From Rhodococcus opacus B4 (GTDB lineage: Bacteria; Actinomycetota; Actinomycetes; Mycobacteriales; Mycobacteriaceae): DNA of 64,000 nt. Below are positions 44,382 through 52,876 of the stretch, in pieces (position 1 is the first letter of the stretch; every line of letters begins with the position of its first letter). The stretch lies in assembly GCF_000010805.1 (NCBI RefSeq), contig NC_012522.1, positions 248,001 through 312,000 of the forward strand. The letters run 5' to 3'. Below the pieces are notes generated by a model. That model did no database searches. It saw only the letters and a program-made list of their open reading frames with translations, and was not told the origin of the DNA. Both the position numbers and the translations under genes were made by a program.

Positions 44382-45845
44382 GTGAGCACAGCGGAACTGA
44401 CGCAGTGGAACTCCGAGGAAGCTCTCGCGGAAGCGATGATCCCGATTATCGGCGGTCTGCACCGCAGGCATTCGGTGACGATTCTGCTGCACAGTCGCTC
44501 GCTGGTGAACAAATCGGTCATCAAGATCCTGCGGACCCATCGCTTCGCCCGACAGATCCGCGGCGACGAGCTCTCCGTCGAGGAGACGTTCCCCTTCCTC
44601 GAGGCGTTGACCAGCCTCGATCTGCGGCCGTCGAAGATCGACCTCGGCCTGTTGGTGACCGCTTACCACGCCCACGGCGGCGGAGCGCCGATCCCCGAGT
44701 TCGTCGCGGAGAGCCTCGCCGACCTGGTCGGTGGTGCCCACACGAGTCCCGCGCAGCCCCAGGATGTCGTCCTCTACGGATTCGGGCGTATCGGTCGACT
44801 CGTCGCGCGACTGCTCATCGAGAAGTCCGGTTCGGGTAACGGCCTGAACCTGCGTGCCGTGGTCGTCAGGAAGGGCGGCAAGGACGACCTGGTCAAGCGT
44901 GCGTCACTGCTGCGCCGCGACTCCGTCCACGGTCAGTTCAACGGCACGATCAAGGTCGACGACGAGAACAACGCGCTCATCGCCAACGGCAACGTCATCA
45001 AGTTCATCTACAGCAACGATCCGACGACTGTCGATTACACCGAGTACGGCATCGACAATGCGATCCTGATCGACAACACCGGCATCTGGCGTGACCGCGA
45101 CGGGCTGTCGCAGCACCTCCGCCCTGGTGTGGCGAAGGTGGTGTTGACCGCGCCCGGCAAGGGTGACGTCCCCAACATCGTGCACGGCGTCAATCACCGC
45201 GACATCGATCCGAACGAACGCATCGTGTCGTGCGCGTCCTGCACCACGAACGCCATCGTCCCGCCGCTGAAGACCATGGACGACGAGTTCGGCGTCGTGC
45301 GGGGCCACGTCGAGACTGTGCACTCGTTCACCAACGACCAGAACCTGCTGGACAACTTCCACAAGGCCGACCGGCGTGGCCGATCGGCGCCGTTCAACCT
45401 CGTCCTCACCGAGACGGGTGCGGCCTCCGCGATTGCGAAGGCGCTTCCCGACCTGAAGGCCAAGATCACCGGCAATTCGATCCGCGTGCCCACGCCGGAC
45501 GTGTCCGTCGCGATCCTCAACCTTCAGCTCCATCGCGAGGCCACCAAAGATGAAGTGTTGGAGCACCTTCGCCAGGAATCACTCACCGGAGCGTTGAGCC
45601 GGAACCTCGACTACACCGCGGCAACCGACGCCGTGTCGAGTGACTTCATCGGCTCGCGTGCGGCCTGCATCGTCGACGCGAACGCCGCGATCGTCGACGG
45701 CGACACCGCCATCCTGTACGTCTGGTACGACAACGAGTTCGGCTACTCCTGCCAGGTGGTTCGCACCGTCCAGTACCTCTCGGGCGTGGAGTACCCCATC
45801 TACCCGACTGTCGACGCGGCCGCTGTCGCTGGAGCGATCGCCTAG
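44382..45845 (+). CDS. gapB: Long-form glyceraldehyde-3-phosphate dehydrogenase
   Basis: A 487-residue GAPDH, about 150 residues longer than the classic enzyme because of an N-terminal helical extension (about 1-120, for example EEALAEAMIPIIGGLHRRHS). The NAD(P)-binding fold starts at VVLYGFGRIGR near 129. The catalytic Cys is in SCASCTTN, and the C-terminus has WYDNEFGYSCQVV. The length and extension match Corynebacterium glutamicum GapB, which works mainly in the gluconeogenic direction; cofactor preference cannot be read safely. The start is GTG 44382 with AGAGGA five bases upstream. It stands alone and is followed by a hairpin terminator. Confidence 0.9.
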   Translation: MSTAELTQWNSEEALAEAMIPIIGGLHRRHSVTILLHSRSLVNKSVIKILRTHRFARQIRGDELSVEETFPFLEALTSLDLRPSKIDLGLLVTAYHAHGGGAPIPEFVAESLADLVGGAHTSPAQPQDVVLYGFGRIGRLVARLLIEKSGSGNGLNLRAVVVRKGGKDDLVKRASLLRRDSVHGQFNGTIKVDDENNALIANGNVIKFIYSNDPTTVDYTEYGIDNAILIDNTGIWRDRDGLSQHLRPGVAKVVLTAPGKGDVPNIVHGVNHRDIDPNERIVSCASCTTNAIVPPLKTMDDEFGVVRGHVETVHSFTNDQNLLDNFHKADRRGRSAPFNLVLTETGAASAIAKALPDLKAKITGNSIRVPTPDVSVAILNLQLHREATKDEVLEHLRQESLTGALSRNLDYTAATDAVSSDFIGSRAACIVDANAAIVDGDTAILYVWYDNEFGYSCQVVRTVQYLSGVEYPIYPTVDAAAVAGAIA

Positions 45846-45851
45846 CGTCGG

Positions 45852-45872
45852 GCCCGACGTCTCTCGTCGGGC
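45852..45872 (+). terminator. Hairpin after gapB
   Basis: Perfect 8-base stem GCCCGACG / CGTCGGGC with a five-base loop TCTCT, starting 7 bases after the gapB stop. No U-tract follows. Confidence 0.55.
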
Positions 45873-45972
45873 GGCAACACCGTGCGGCTCGGATGCCGGT
45901 CGGCGACCCTCGTGGCGCCGATCGGCATCCGCGACCACACTGGAGGTGTCCCGCCGAAGTCAGGAGACAGTG

Positions 45973-46377
45973 ATGGGCGACAACAGGCCGTTCGGGTTCG
46001 ACCCCGACGATCTCGACCGCGTGATCCGTGAGGCCGGCGAGGAATTGCAGGGCGTCAAGGACCGGATCGTCAGGTTCCTGGAACAGGCGGATTCACAGAT
46101 CCCGTGGACAGGCGTGTTCGCGGACTTCGCCCGGCCGCCGCGCGCCGCACCGAAGCCGGAGACGACCGGCGAGACGGGCGACGGGGTGTGGGCGATCTAC
46201 ACCGTAGACGGCGACGGCGTCGCCCGCGTCGAGCAGGTGTACGCCACCGAACTCGATGCCCTCCGCGCGCACAAGCACAACATCGACCCTCACCGTTCGG
46301 TGCGGTTCCTCCCCTACGGCGTCACCGTCAGCGTCCTCGACCAGCAGGAGGAGTCGACGCCCCGGGAAACGGAGTGA
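45973..46377 (+). CDS. Hypothetical protein
   Basis: A 134-residue acidic protein, no domain recognised. The N-terminal part (FDPDDLDRVIREAGEELQGV) looks helical and amphipathic. A Pro-rich linker follows, then a compact segment WAIYTVDGDGVARVEQVYAT that looks like a small beta-alpha unit. Codon use is typical of the neighbourhood, and AGGAG lies just upstream of the ATG at 45973, so it is probably a real gene. It stands alone between gapB and the cupin gene. Confidence 0.65.
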   Translation: MGDNRPFGFDPDDLDRVIREAGEELQGVKDRIVRFLEQADSQIPWTGVFADFARPPRAAPKPETTGETGDGVWAIYTVDGDGVARVEQVYATELDALRAHKHNIDPHRSVRFLPYGVTVSVLDQQEESTPRETE

Positions 46378-46627
46378 CTTCTAACCGGCATCACGGGCAC
46401 GAATCAGAGTCACGAGCTCCTCGGTACCACTGCCCGACCTTCCGAACAGTGTCGGTCCTGGTCGCCACGGCCACCCTCGGTTACTGCATCGTTTGCGCAT
46501 CGATCGCGGACCAGGATCGTCGATCGGGCTGTGCCCCGAAATCGTTGACAATACCTGCGCCGTCGGCGGAAAGTTGGGCAGAGAACGTGTGACCCGATCT
46601 GTCGACGTCGGTGAGTAGGTGAGAAGC

Positions 46628-47134
46628 GTGAGCGGCACCGATCCCCCACCGTTGGTCGTCGTGCCGCCGGGGTCCGGGCACACCGGTGACCTGGGCCCGA
46701 TCGGGGTCGAATTCAAGCTCTGGGGTCGTGATACCGGTGGGGTGTTGTCGGTCGTCGAACACCCGTTCCCGGTCGGTGCGCTGGTGCCACCGCATCTGCA
46801 TACGCGGGAGGACGAATTCTCGATAGTTACTCAGGGTGCGATCGGATTCCGCTCCGGCGACCGGGAGGCGGTTCTCGAATCCGGCGGATACATCACAAAG
46901 CCCCGGGGTGAGATGCACGCCATGTGGAACGCCGGCACCGTCCCGGCGCGGATGATCGAGATCATCAGTCCGGCCGGCTTCGAACATTGCTTCCTGGAGA
47001 TGTCCGAACTGATCGCCGCCGGCGGACCGGATGTCACCCAGATCGCCGCAGTTGCCGAGCGCTACGGTCTGCAATTCGGCGAACCCGACTGGTTGCCCGA
47101 CGTGATCGCCCGATACTCCCTGACACCGCCGTGA
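46628..47134 (+). CDS. Cupin-domain protein
   Basis: A 168-residue single-domain cupin. Motif 1 reads PPHLHTREDEFSIVTQG (metal-ligand His, His and Glu in the usual spacing) and motif 2 is KPRGEMHAMWNAG with the fourth ligand His. Such proteins are small metal-dependent isomerases, dioxygenases or sensors; the substrate is unknown. The start is GTG 46628 with AGGTGA five bases upstream. The 250 bases upstream hold no visible gene. Confidence 0.8.
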   Translation: MSGTDPPPLVVVPPGSGHTGDLGPIGVEFKLWGRDTGGVLSVVEHPFPVGALVPPHLHTREDEFSIVTQGAIGFRSGDREAVLESGGYITKPRGEMHAMWNAGTVPARMIEIISPAGFEHCFLEMSELIAAGGPDVTQIAAVAERYGLQFGEPDWLPDVIARYSLTPP

Positions 47135-47444
47135 GCCCCGCTGGAGCCACGACGCATGCGGTGCCGCTCACTGGTTGGGGCTGCTCAGCTCGGCCAGTCG
47201 GTGTGCCGAAGACAACTTCGAAGAATGGGTCTGCCACAGCCGTCTGATGGCGCTCGGCACCGGCTAACACTTGGATTCGCTTGCGGAAGAGACGTTCTCG
47301 TCGGCCGCAAAGACCTCGTTGACCGCATTCCCGGGACAGTGTCTCGGATACAGTCGGCTCCGTTCAGCCAAAACATGTCGAGATCCCAGCCCTGGCTCCG
47401 TCCCAGCATCGAATCGGCAAGACAACAACTGGAGGATCGAACCC
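47135..47444. other. Gap between cupin and VOC genes
   Basis: 310 bases with no confident gene. One plus-strand frame ends with a short protein-like stretch (CAEDNFEEWVCHSRLMALGT) at about 47203-47265, without a start or ribosome site. It might be the remnant of a lost gene. Confidence 0.35.
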
Positions 47445-47885
47445 ATGGCACACGTACAACGTTTCGACCACATCGGTATCACCGTCGCCGACCTCGACTC
47501 GGCAACGGCGTTCTTCGTCGGGCTGGGCCTCGAGGTCGAGGGCACCGGATCCGTGGAGGGCGAGTTCGTGGAGACCGTCTGCGGTATCCCCGGCGCGCAC
47601 TGCGAGATCGCAATGCTGCGGCCGCCCGGCGGAGGGTCCCGGCTGGAGCTCTCGGCCTTCGTCACCCCCGACCACGTGCCTGGATCGCCAACCGCGATGG
47701 CCAACGAGCTCGGGCTGCGCAACGTGTCCTTCGAGGTCCGCGACCTCCAGGCGGCCGTCGACGCGGTGGCTGCGGACGGGTACGGGCTCATCGGCGGCAT
47801 CGGCGAGTACGAGAACAGCGTGCGGATGGCCTACGTGCGCGGGCCCGAAGGGATCATCGTGTCCCTGTTCGAGCAGATCGGCTGA
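47445..47885 (+). CDS. VOC-family (glyoxalase-like) protein
   Basis: A 146-residue protein with two beta-alpha-beta-beta-beta units of the vicinal oxygen chelate fold. It opens RFDHIGITVADLDSATAFF (first metal-ligand His). Later come LRNVSFEVRDLQAAVDAV and YVRGPEGIIVSLFEQIG, where the ending Glu is the usual ligand. Glyoxalases, dioxygenases and resistance proteins share this fold; the substrate is unknown. The ATG at 47445 has TGGAGGA about 8 bases upstream; the longer frame from 47271 lacks a ribosome site. Confidence 0.82.
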   Translation: MAHVQRFDHIGITVADLDSATAFFVGLGLEVEGTGSVEGEFVETVCGIPGAHCEIAMLRPPGGGSRLELSAFVTPDHVPGSPTAMANELGLRNVSFEVRDLQAAVDAVAADGYGLIGGIGEYENSVRMAYVRGPEGIIVSLFEQIG

Positions 47886-48133
47886 CGCGCGTGCGCGCTA
47901 CCCACGTGTGTCGATCCGCCGCCAGACTGAGCTGCTCGAGCGGCCGCTCTTGCCGAAACCCATGGTGGGATAGCGCTATTGCACTTGCCGGAATCTCGCC
48001 CGCACTGATCTGCGTCCTGAATACATGGTCTTGAATCCAGGACGTTGTGGTGGTTCTCGCCGTTGTTGGTCGCGGTTGGCGCCGCTGAGCGATTACTCCC
48101 TATCACCTGGACCCGCACGACGAGGTAGGTGCG

Positions 48134-49102
48134 TTACGCCGGCTCTGTCATCACGCCGAAATGGCGCGCCGTCCCGGAAAGGCCCGGAAGCTCCTGCACG
48201 GGCGACCAGGTGCGCAGACCGTCCGTGCTGTCGGAATAGAGATACTTTCCTTCGGTGTAGGCGTCGAGATATATCCGCCAGGCGCCGTTCGGCAACTGAG
48301 CCAGGGCTGGGCCCTCCACCAGCGAGCCCCAATTTCCAGCGGGGACGAATGAATAGGGTCCCGTCACCGACGACGCGACCGCATGCTCGACGACCTTCTT
48401 CGTCTCGTTCTTGGTAAACGCATGATAGGTCGCTCCCACCTTGACCACGGTGGTGTCGATGTGGTCCGCGCCGATCCCGGCGAGCGGAACAGGCGGGCTC
48501 CACAACCTGAGCGAGGGTTCCAGCGCCGTCATCAGATACGGCACGAATCCTCCACCGGTCGACAGCGACAGGATGACGTTGACGCGGTCGCCGTCCACGA
48601 ACCATTCGGGCGCCCAGGCTTTGGTGACGAATGGCGACAGCGACGGTCCGTCCCGGAACCCGGCCGACCCCGAGAAGCCCGGCGGGCTCGCAGAACCTGT
48701 GCCATCCCCCGTGCCCGGCATCAAGGCGCAGCAAAACGGGACCGGATAGTTCCCCAGGGGTGTCCAGTTGATGCGGTCACTACTGCGTGCGAAGCCGATG
48801 TTCGCCCCACCGCCTGTGGTGTAGGTGAGGTAATACAACCCGTCTGCGTTCCGGAAGATGCTCGGGTCACGCACAAGCCCTGACGGGGGCCGAAACGCCG
48901 ACAGTCCGACGGGTTGGAACCCCGTGCCGTCCCCCGACTCGTATACATCCATGTCGCGGTCGCTGGTGTTGCTGAACGCCACCATCGTGTATCGCCAGGC
49001 GGGCGGTGCGGCGGCGCTGTTCCCCGGGGTCGCGACCAGCAGGCCCGCGACAGCGAGGATCACCATCGATATGGCCGAAAAGCAGGTTCGTTTGGTCAGC
49101 AT
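48134..49102 (-). CDS. Secreted GH43-like glycoside hydrolase
   Basis: A 322-residue exported protein. The signal peptide MLTKRTCFSAISMVILAVAG is cleaved probably near NSAAA-PP. The mature part has five-bladed propeller features of glycoside hydrolase family 43/62-like enzymes: RDPSIFRNADGLYYLTYTT (Asp candidate for the base), WAPEWFVDGD, DHIDTTVVKVGATYHAF (second Asp) and LVEGPAL (Glu candidate for the acid). An arabinan or other arabinose-containing glycan would fit a mycolic-acid bacterium, but the substrate is inference. Upstream ATG codons at 49120 and 49174 exist; 49102 is chosen because it starts directly at the signal peptide. Confidence 0.7.
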   Translation of the reverse strand: MLTKRTCFSAISMVILAVAGLLVATPGNSAAAPPAWRYTMVAFSNTSDRDMDVYESGDGTGFQPVGLSAFRPPSGLVRDPSIFRNADGLYYLTYTTGGGANIGFARSSDRINWTPLGNYPVPFCCALMPGTGDGTGSASPPGFSGSAGFRDGPSLSPFVTKAWAPEWFVDGDRVNVILSLSTGGGFVPYLMTALEPSLRLWSPPVPLAGIGADHIDTTVVKVGATYHAFTKNETKKVVEHAVASSVTGPYSFVPAGNWGSLVEGPALAQLPNGAWRIYLDAYTEGKYLYSDSTDGLRTWSPVQELPGLSGTARHFGVMTEPA

Positions 49103-49355
49103 CACCGGTGCAGTATCCATGACAGCAGGCGCACCATGCGTAACTTTCACCGCAGGCGCCGCGGACGGATCCAAGGAATCCAGTTTGTTTCTGCCGGTTG
49201 TGCCGATATCGGCTGCGCGTGCTGCCTACATCGCCTGGCCACGGATCCTTCGACCGTCCATCCGATGTGACACCGTCACGCCCTGAGACGCAACGTCGTT
49301 GGGCCTCACGCGGCGACAGGCGCGCGTACCTGATCAGACGTCCTATTCCGCCCGC

Positions 49356-50519
49356 TCAGTCCTCCAACTCGAGCGGCAACTCGGCGGTGACCCGCCAACT
49401 CCCGTCGGTCTGCCGTCCCGCCTCGAGCGTGCCGTGCAGGACGGCGACCCGCTCCCGCATCCCCAGCAGCCCGTTGCCGGAGCCGAGCGAGAATTGTCCG
49501 GAGGAGTTGCCGTTGTCGGTGATCTCGACGAGGACGTCCGTCTCGCGGCGCCGCACCCGCACCTTGGCGCGCGGGCGTTCTCCGGCGTGCCGGAGCACGT
49601 TCGTCAGCGATTCCTGAACCAGCCGGTGTACGCCGAGGCTGACGGCCGGGCTGATGTCGTCCAACTCGCCCGTCAACTCCAGTTCCACGGGCAGGCCGGC
49701 GCTGCGCATCATGTCGACCACCCGGGCGAGCCCGGCCGTGCCGTGCTGGGGCATGTCGTCGGTCGCCGGTTCGGTGCGGAGCAGCGACACGGTGCGCCGC
49801 AGTTCCGCCAGCGCCTCCCGCCCGGTGCTCGCGATGTTGGTCAGTGCCTGTTTTGCGATGTCGGGGTTGCTCGTCAGGGCGTAGGACGCACCGTCGGCCT
49901 GCACGATCATCACGCTCACCGCGTGCGCGACCACGTCGTGCAGTTCCCGGGCGATCCGGGTCCGCTCGGCGGCCACCGCGTCCTCGGCGCGGCGATCCCG
50001 GTCGTAGTCGGCGACGACGAGCCGAGCCGCGACCTCCTCGTCGTAGGCGCGGCGGGCTCCGAGGAACTCCGCGGTGATCCAGGACAGCGCGAAGACGAGC
50101 ACCGAGAACAATCCGGCCGCCAGCAGTTCCTGCTCCAGCAGCCAGATCGACAGGGCCGAATCGACGACGAGGCCCACCGCGTACACCGCGGCGGTGCGGC
50201 GGTCGACGTAGGCGACGAGCGTGTAGAGGGAGACGGCGAGCGCCAGCAGACCGGGGTGCTCGGCGTCGAGGTCGCCGATGGAATAGCTGATGAAGGTGAT
50301 CGTGATCGACATCACCAGCACGGCGCCTGCCGCCGCCCGTGGATACTTGCGGCGCCACGCGATCGGCAGGCACAGGAGGAAACCCAGGACCAGCTGCACC
50401 CACGGCGAGCGATCTCCCGACGCGGTGAACACGAACACCTCGAGGGTGAACAGGATCGCCGCCAACATCGAGTCCGCAACCGTCGGCTTACCCCGCAGCC
50501 ACAGACTGAACCTCCTCAT
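49356..50519 (-). CDS. Sensor histidine kinase (HisKA_3 type)
   Basis: A 387-residue membrane sensor kinase. About five hydrophobic segments fill residues 15-160 with no large outer domain, as in DesK-like kinases. The dimerisation domain carries the phospho-His in RIARELHDVVAHAVSVM. The ATPase domain has the N box in LVQESLTNVLRHAGE, DNGNSSG, and GNGLLGMRERV. Proteins of this class pair with NarL-type regulators; none is adjacent, and the regulator at 39411-40070 is a candidate. The ATG at 50519 has no ribosome site but has TACGCT six bases upstream, suggesting a leaderless message. It is divergent from the TauE gene, with 46 bases between them. Confidence 0.88.
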   Translation of the reverse strand: MRRFSLWLRGKPTVADSMLAAILFTLEVFVFTASGDRSPWVQLVLGFLLCLPIAWRRKYPRAAAGAVLVMSITITFISYSIGDLDAEHPGLLALAVSLYTLVAYVDRRTAAVYAVGLVVDSALSIWLLEQELLAAGLFSVLVFALSWITAEFLGARRAYDEEVAARLVVADYDRDRRAEDAVAAERTRIARELHDVVAHAVSVMIVQADGASYALTSNPDIAKQALTNIASTGREALAELRRTVSLLRTEPATDDMPQHGTAGLARVVDMMRSAGLPVELELTGELDDISPAVSLGVHRLVQESLTNVLRHAGERPRAKVRVRRRETDVLVEITDNGNSSGQFSLGSGNGLLGMRERVAVLHGTLEAGRQTDGSWRVTAELPLELED

Positions 50520-50525
50520 GTGCAC

Positions 50526-50531
50526 AGCGTA
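50526..50531 (-). promoter_or_regulatory. -10 box for a leaderless kinase message
   Basis: TACGCT on the minus strand, six bases before the ATG at 50519, fits the TANNNT rule for leaderless transcription. No Shine-Dalgarno sequence is present. Confidence 0.4.
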
Positions 50532-50565
50532 AGTACCTCGCGGCCGGTGTGGTTGAGTCGGCACC

Positions 50566-51333
50566 ATGAATGCGGGTGACTGGGCGCTACTTCTGACCGC
50601 CGCGACGGCCGCCGGCTGGGTGGACGCCGTCGTCGGCGGTGGCGGGCTGATCCTCATTCCCGCACTGTTTCTCGTCGCACCGCAGCTGACGCCGCAGGCG
50701 GCGCTGGCCACGAACAAGCTCACCGCGTTCACCGGCACGTCCGCTGCCGTCGTCACGTTCGCGCGCCGCATCCCCATGAACTGGCGGTTGCTGGTTCCCG
50801 CAGGCCTGCTCGCCGCGGTGGCGTCCGCGCTCGGCGCCGCGACGGTGTCGCGCATCGACAAGGACGTGTTCATCCCGCTCATCATGGCGGTGCTCGTCGG
50901 GGTCGCCGTGTTCGTGACCATCCGTCCGCAACTCGGGACCACGCTGGCGAAGGATCCGCCGACCCGGCGGAAGGTCGTCGCCGTCGTCCTGCTCTCCGCC
51001 GGGCTCCTCGGTTTCTACGACGGCTTGTTCGGGCCGGGCACCGGAACCTTCCTCATCATCAGCTTCGCCACGTTCCTCGGTACGGAATTCGTGCGCAGCG
51101 CCGCGATGGCGAAGGTGATCAATCTCGGATCGAATCTCGGTGCCCTGGTGTTCTTCGCCGCCACCGGACACGTGCTGTGGGCGCTCGGCCTGAGCATGGC
51201 GGTCTGCAACGTGATCGGAGCGGTCACCGGTTCGCGGATGGCCCTGAGCAAGGGTGCCGGTTTCGTCCGGATCACCCTGCTGATCGTGGTGATCGCGATG
51301 GTGATCCGGTTGGGTTGGCAGCAATTCGGGTGA
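50566..51333 (+). CDS. TauE/SafE-family permease
   Basis: A 255-residue membrane protein with about seven or eight hydrophobic segments and the family pattern. It has GWVDAVVGGGGLILIPALFL near the N-terminus and, in the second half, GFYDGLFGPGTGTFLIISFA, two inverted repeats each with a Gly-rich loop. Relatives export sulfite, sulfoacetate or other organosulfur anions; the substrate here is unknown. It starts 46 bases from the divergent sensor kinase gene, and tldD follows on the same strand 22 bases downstream. Confidence 0.87.
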   Translation: MNAGDWALLLTAATAAGWVDAVVGGGGLILIPALFLVAPQLTPQAALATNKLTAFTGTSAAVVTFARRIPMNWRLLVPAGLLAAVASALGAATVSRIDKDVFIPLIMAVLVGVAVFVTIRPQLGTTLAKDPPTRRKVVAVVLLSAGLLGFYDGLFGPGTGTFLIISFATFLGTEFVRSAAMAKVINLGSNLGALVFFAATGHVLWALGLSMAVCNVIGAVTGSRMALSKGAGFVRITLLIVVIAMVIRLGWQQFG

Positions 51334-51355
51334 TCGACCGACTACGGTGGTGCAG

Positions 51356-52876
51356 GTGACGGCTCCACGACAGGTTGATCCGGAATTCCTTGCCCTTCCG
51401 CTGCGTTCGCTGGCGGACGCGGCGCTCACCGCCGCCCGAGCGGCGGGTGCGTCGCACGCCGACCTGCGGGTACACCGACTGGCCAGCCAATCGCTGCGGC
51501 TCCGCGACGGCGAAGTGCAATCGGCGGTGGACACGGACGAACTCGGCTTCGCGGTGCGGGTCGTCGTCGACGGCACGTGGGGTTTCGCCTCGCACGCCGA
51601 ACTGACCCCCGCCACGGCCGCCGCCACTGCGGAACAGGCCGTCGCCGTCGCCCGCGCGCTGCGCGGGCTGAACCGGGAACACGTCGAACTCGCGGACGAA
51701 CCGGTGTACTCGGACGTGCACTGGGTGTCCGACTACGATCTCGATCCGTTCGAAGTCGCCGCCTCTGAGAAGATCTCGCTGCTCGGCGAATACTCCCGCC
51801 GCCTCCTCGCGTCCGACGGCGTCGACCACGTCACCGCCGGATGCCTGCAGGTGAAGGAACAGACGTTCTATGCCGATCTCGCCGGGTCGTCCATCGTGCA
51901 GCAGCGGGTGCGGTTGCATCCGCAACTCGAAGCGACCACCGTCGACCAGTCGGCCGGCGTGTTCGAGACGATGCGCACCCTCGCTCCCCCGGTCGGCCGG
52001 GGATGGGAATACGTCGCCGGAGACGGGGTCTGGAACTGGACCGACGAACTCACCCGCATCCCGGACCTGCTCGCCGAGAAGGTGAAGGCCCCCAGCGTGG
52101 TGGCCGGCCCCACCGATCTGGTGATCGACCCGACCAACCTATGGCTGACGATCCACGAATCCATCGGGCACGCCACTGAGTACGACCGCGCGATCGGCTA
52201 CGAGGCCGCCTACGCCGGCACGTCGTTCGCCACGCCCGACAAGCTCGGCACACTGCGGTACGGGACACCGATCATGCGTGTGACCGCCGACCGGACCGAG
52301 CGGCACGGCCTCGCGACGGTCGGGTACGACGACGATGGCGTCGAAACACAGTCCTGGGATCTGGTGGCCGACGGGATTCTCGTCGGGTATCAACTCGACC
52401 GGGCGTTCGCGCCCCGGCTCGGGCTGGCGCGTTCCAACGGCTGCTCGTACGCCGACTCGCCGCACCACGTCCCCATCCAGCGGATGGCCAACGTGTCGTT
52501 GCAGCCCGATCCCGACACCGATCGCAGCACCGACGACCTGATCTCCGGCGTGGAGGACGGCATCTACGTGGTCGGCGACAAGTCCTGGTCGATCGACATG
52601 CAGCGCTACAACTTCCAGTTCACCGGTCAGCGGTTCTACCGCATCCGCGGCGGCAGACTCGACGGGCAACTCCGCGACGTCGCCTATCAGGCGACCACTA
52701 CCGACTTCTGGGGTTCGATGGACGCCGTCGGCGGCCGGTCCACCTGGCAGCTGGGCGGCGCGTTCAACTGCGGCAAGGCGCAGCCCGGCCAGGTCGCGGC
52801 CGTCAGCCACGGTTGCCCGTCGGCGCTCTTCCGCGGCGTCAACGTACTGAACACTCGGACGGAAGGCGGCCGATGA
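51356..52876 (+). CDS. tldD: TldD metalloprotease subunit
   Basis: A protein of about 506 residues from the TldD/PmbA family. The zinc motif HExxxH is present as HESIGHATEYD, which marks the catalytic TldD subunit; the partner lacks it. TldD and TldE form a heterodimer that degrades unfolded or leader peptides in the cytoplasm and processes some ribosomal natural products elsewhere. The stop overlaps the start of tldE (ATGA). The start is uncertain: GTG 51356 sits seven bases after TACGGT and would be leaderless, while GTG 51347 or 51350 would add two or three residues. No RiPP precursor is near, so a housekeeping role is likely. Confidence 0.88.
   Translation: MTAPRQVDPEFLALPLRSLADAALTAARAAGASHADLRVHRLASQSLRLRDGEVQSAVDTDELGFAVRVVVDGTWGFASHAELTPATAAATAEQAVAVARALRGLNREHVELADEPVYSDVHWVSDYDLDPFEVAASEKISLLGEYSRRLLASDGVDHVTAGCLQVKEQTFYADLAGSSIVQQRVRLHPQLEATTVDQSAGVFETMRTLAPPVGRGWEYVAGDGVWNWTDELTRIPDLLAEKVKAPSVVAGPTDLVIDPTNLWLTIHESIGHATEYDRAIGYEAAYAGTSFATPDKLGTLRYGTPIMRVTADRTERHGLATVGYDDDGVETQSWDLVADGILVGYQLDRAFAPRLGLARSNGCSYADSPHHVPIQRMANVSLQPDPDTDRSTDDLISGVEDGIYVVGDKSWSIDMQRYNFQFTGQRFYRIRGGRLDGQLRDVAYQATTTDFWGSMDAVGGRSTWQLGGAFNCGKAQPGQVAAVSHGCPSALFRGVNVLNTRTEGGR

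Noticed and set aside
47156..47444. Coding remnant (CAEDNFEEWVCHSR) before the VOC gene
   Set aside because: Too short, no start or ribosome site, and no family recognised; noted only as a gap feature.
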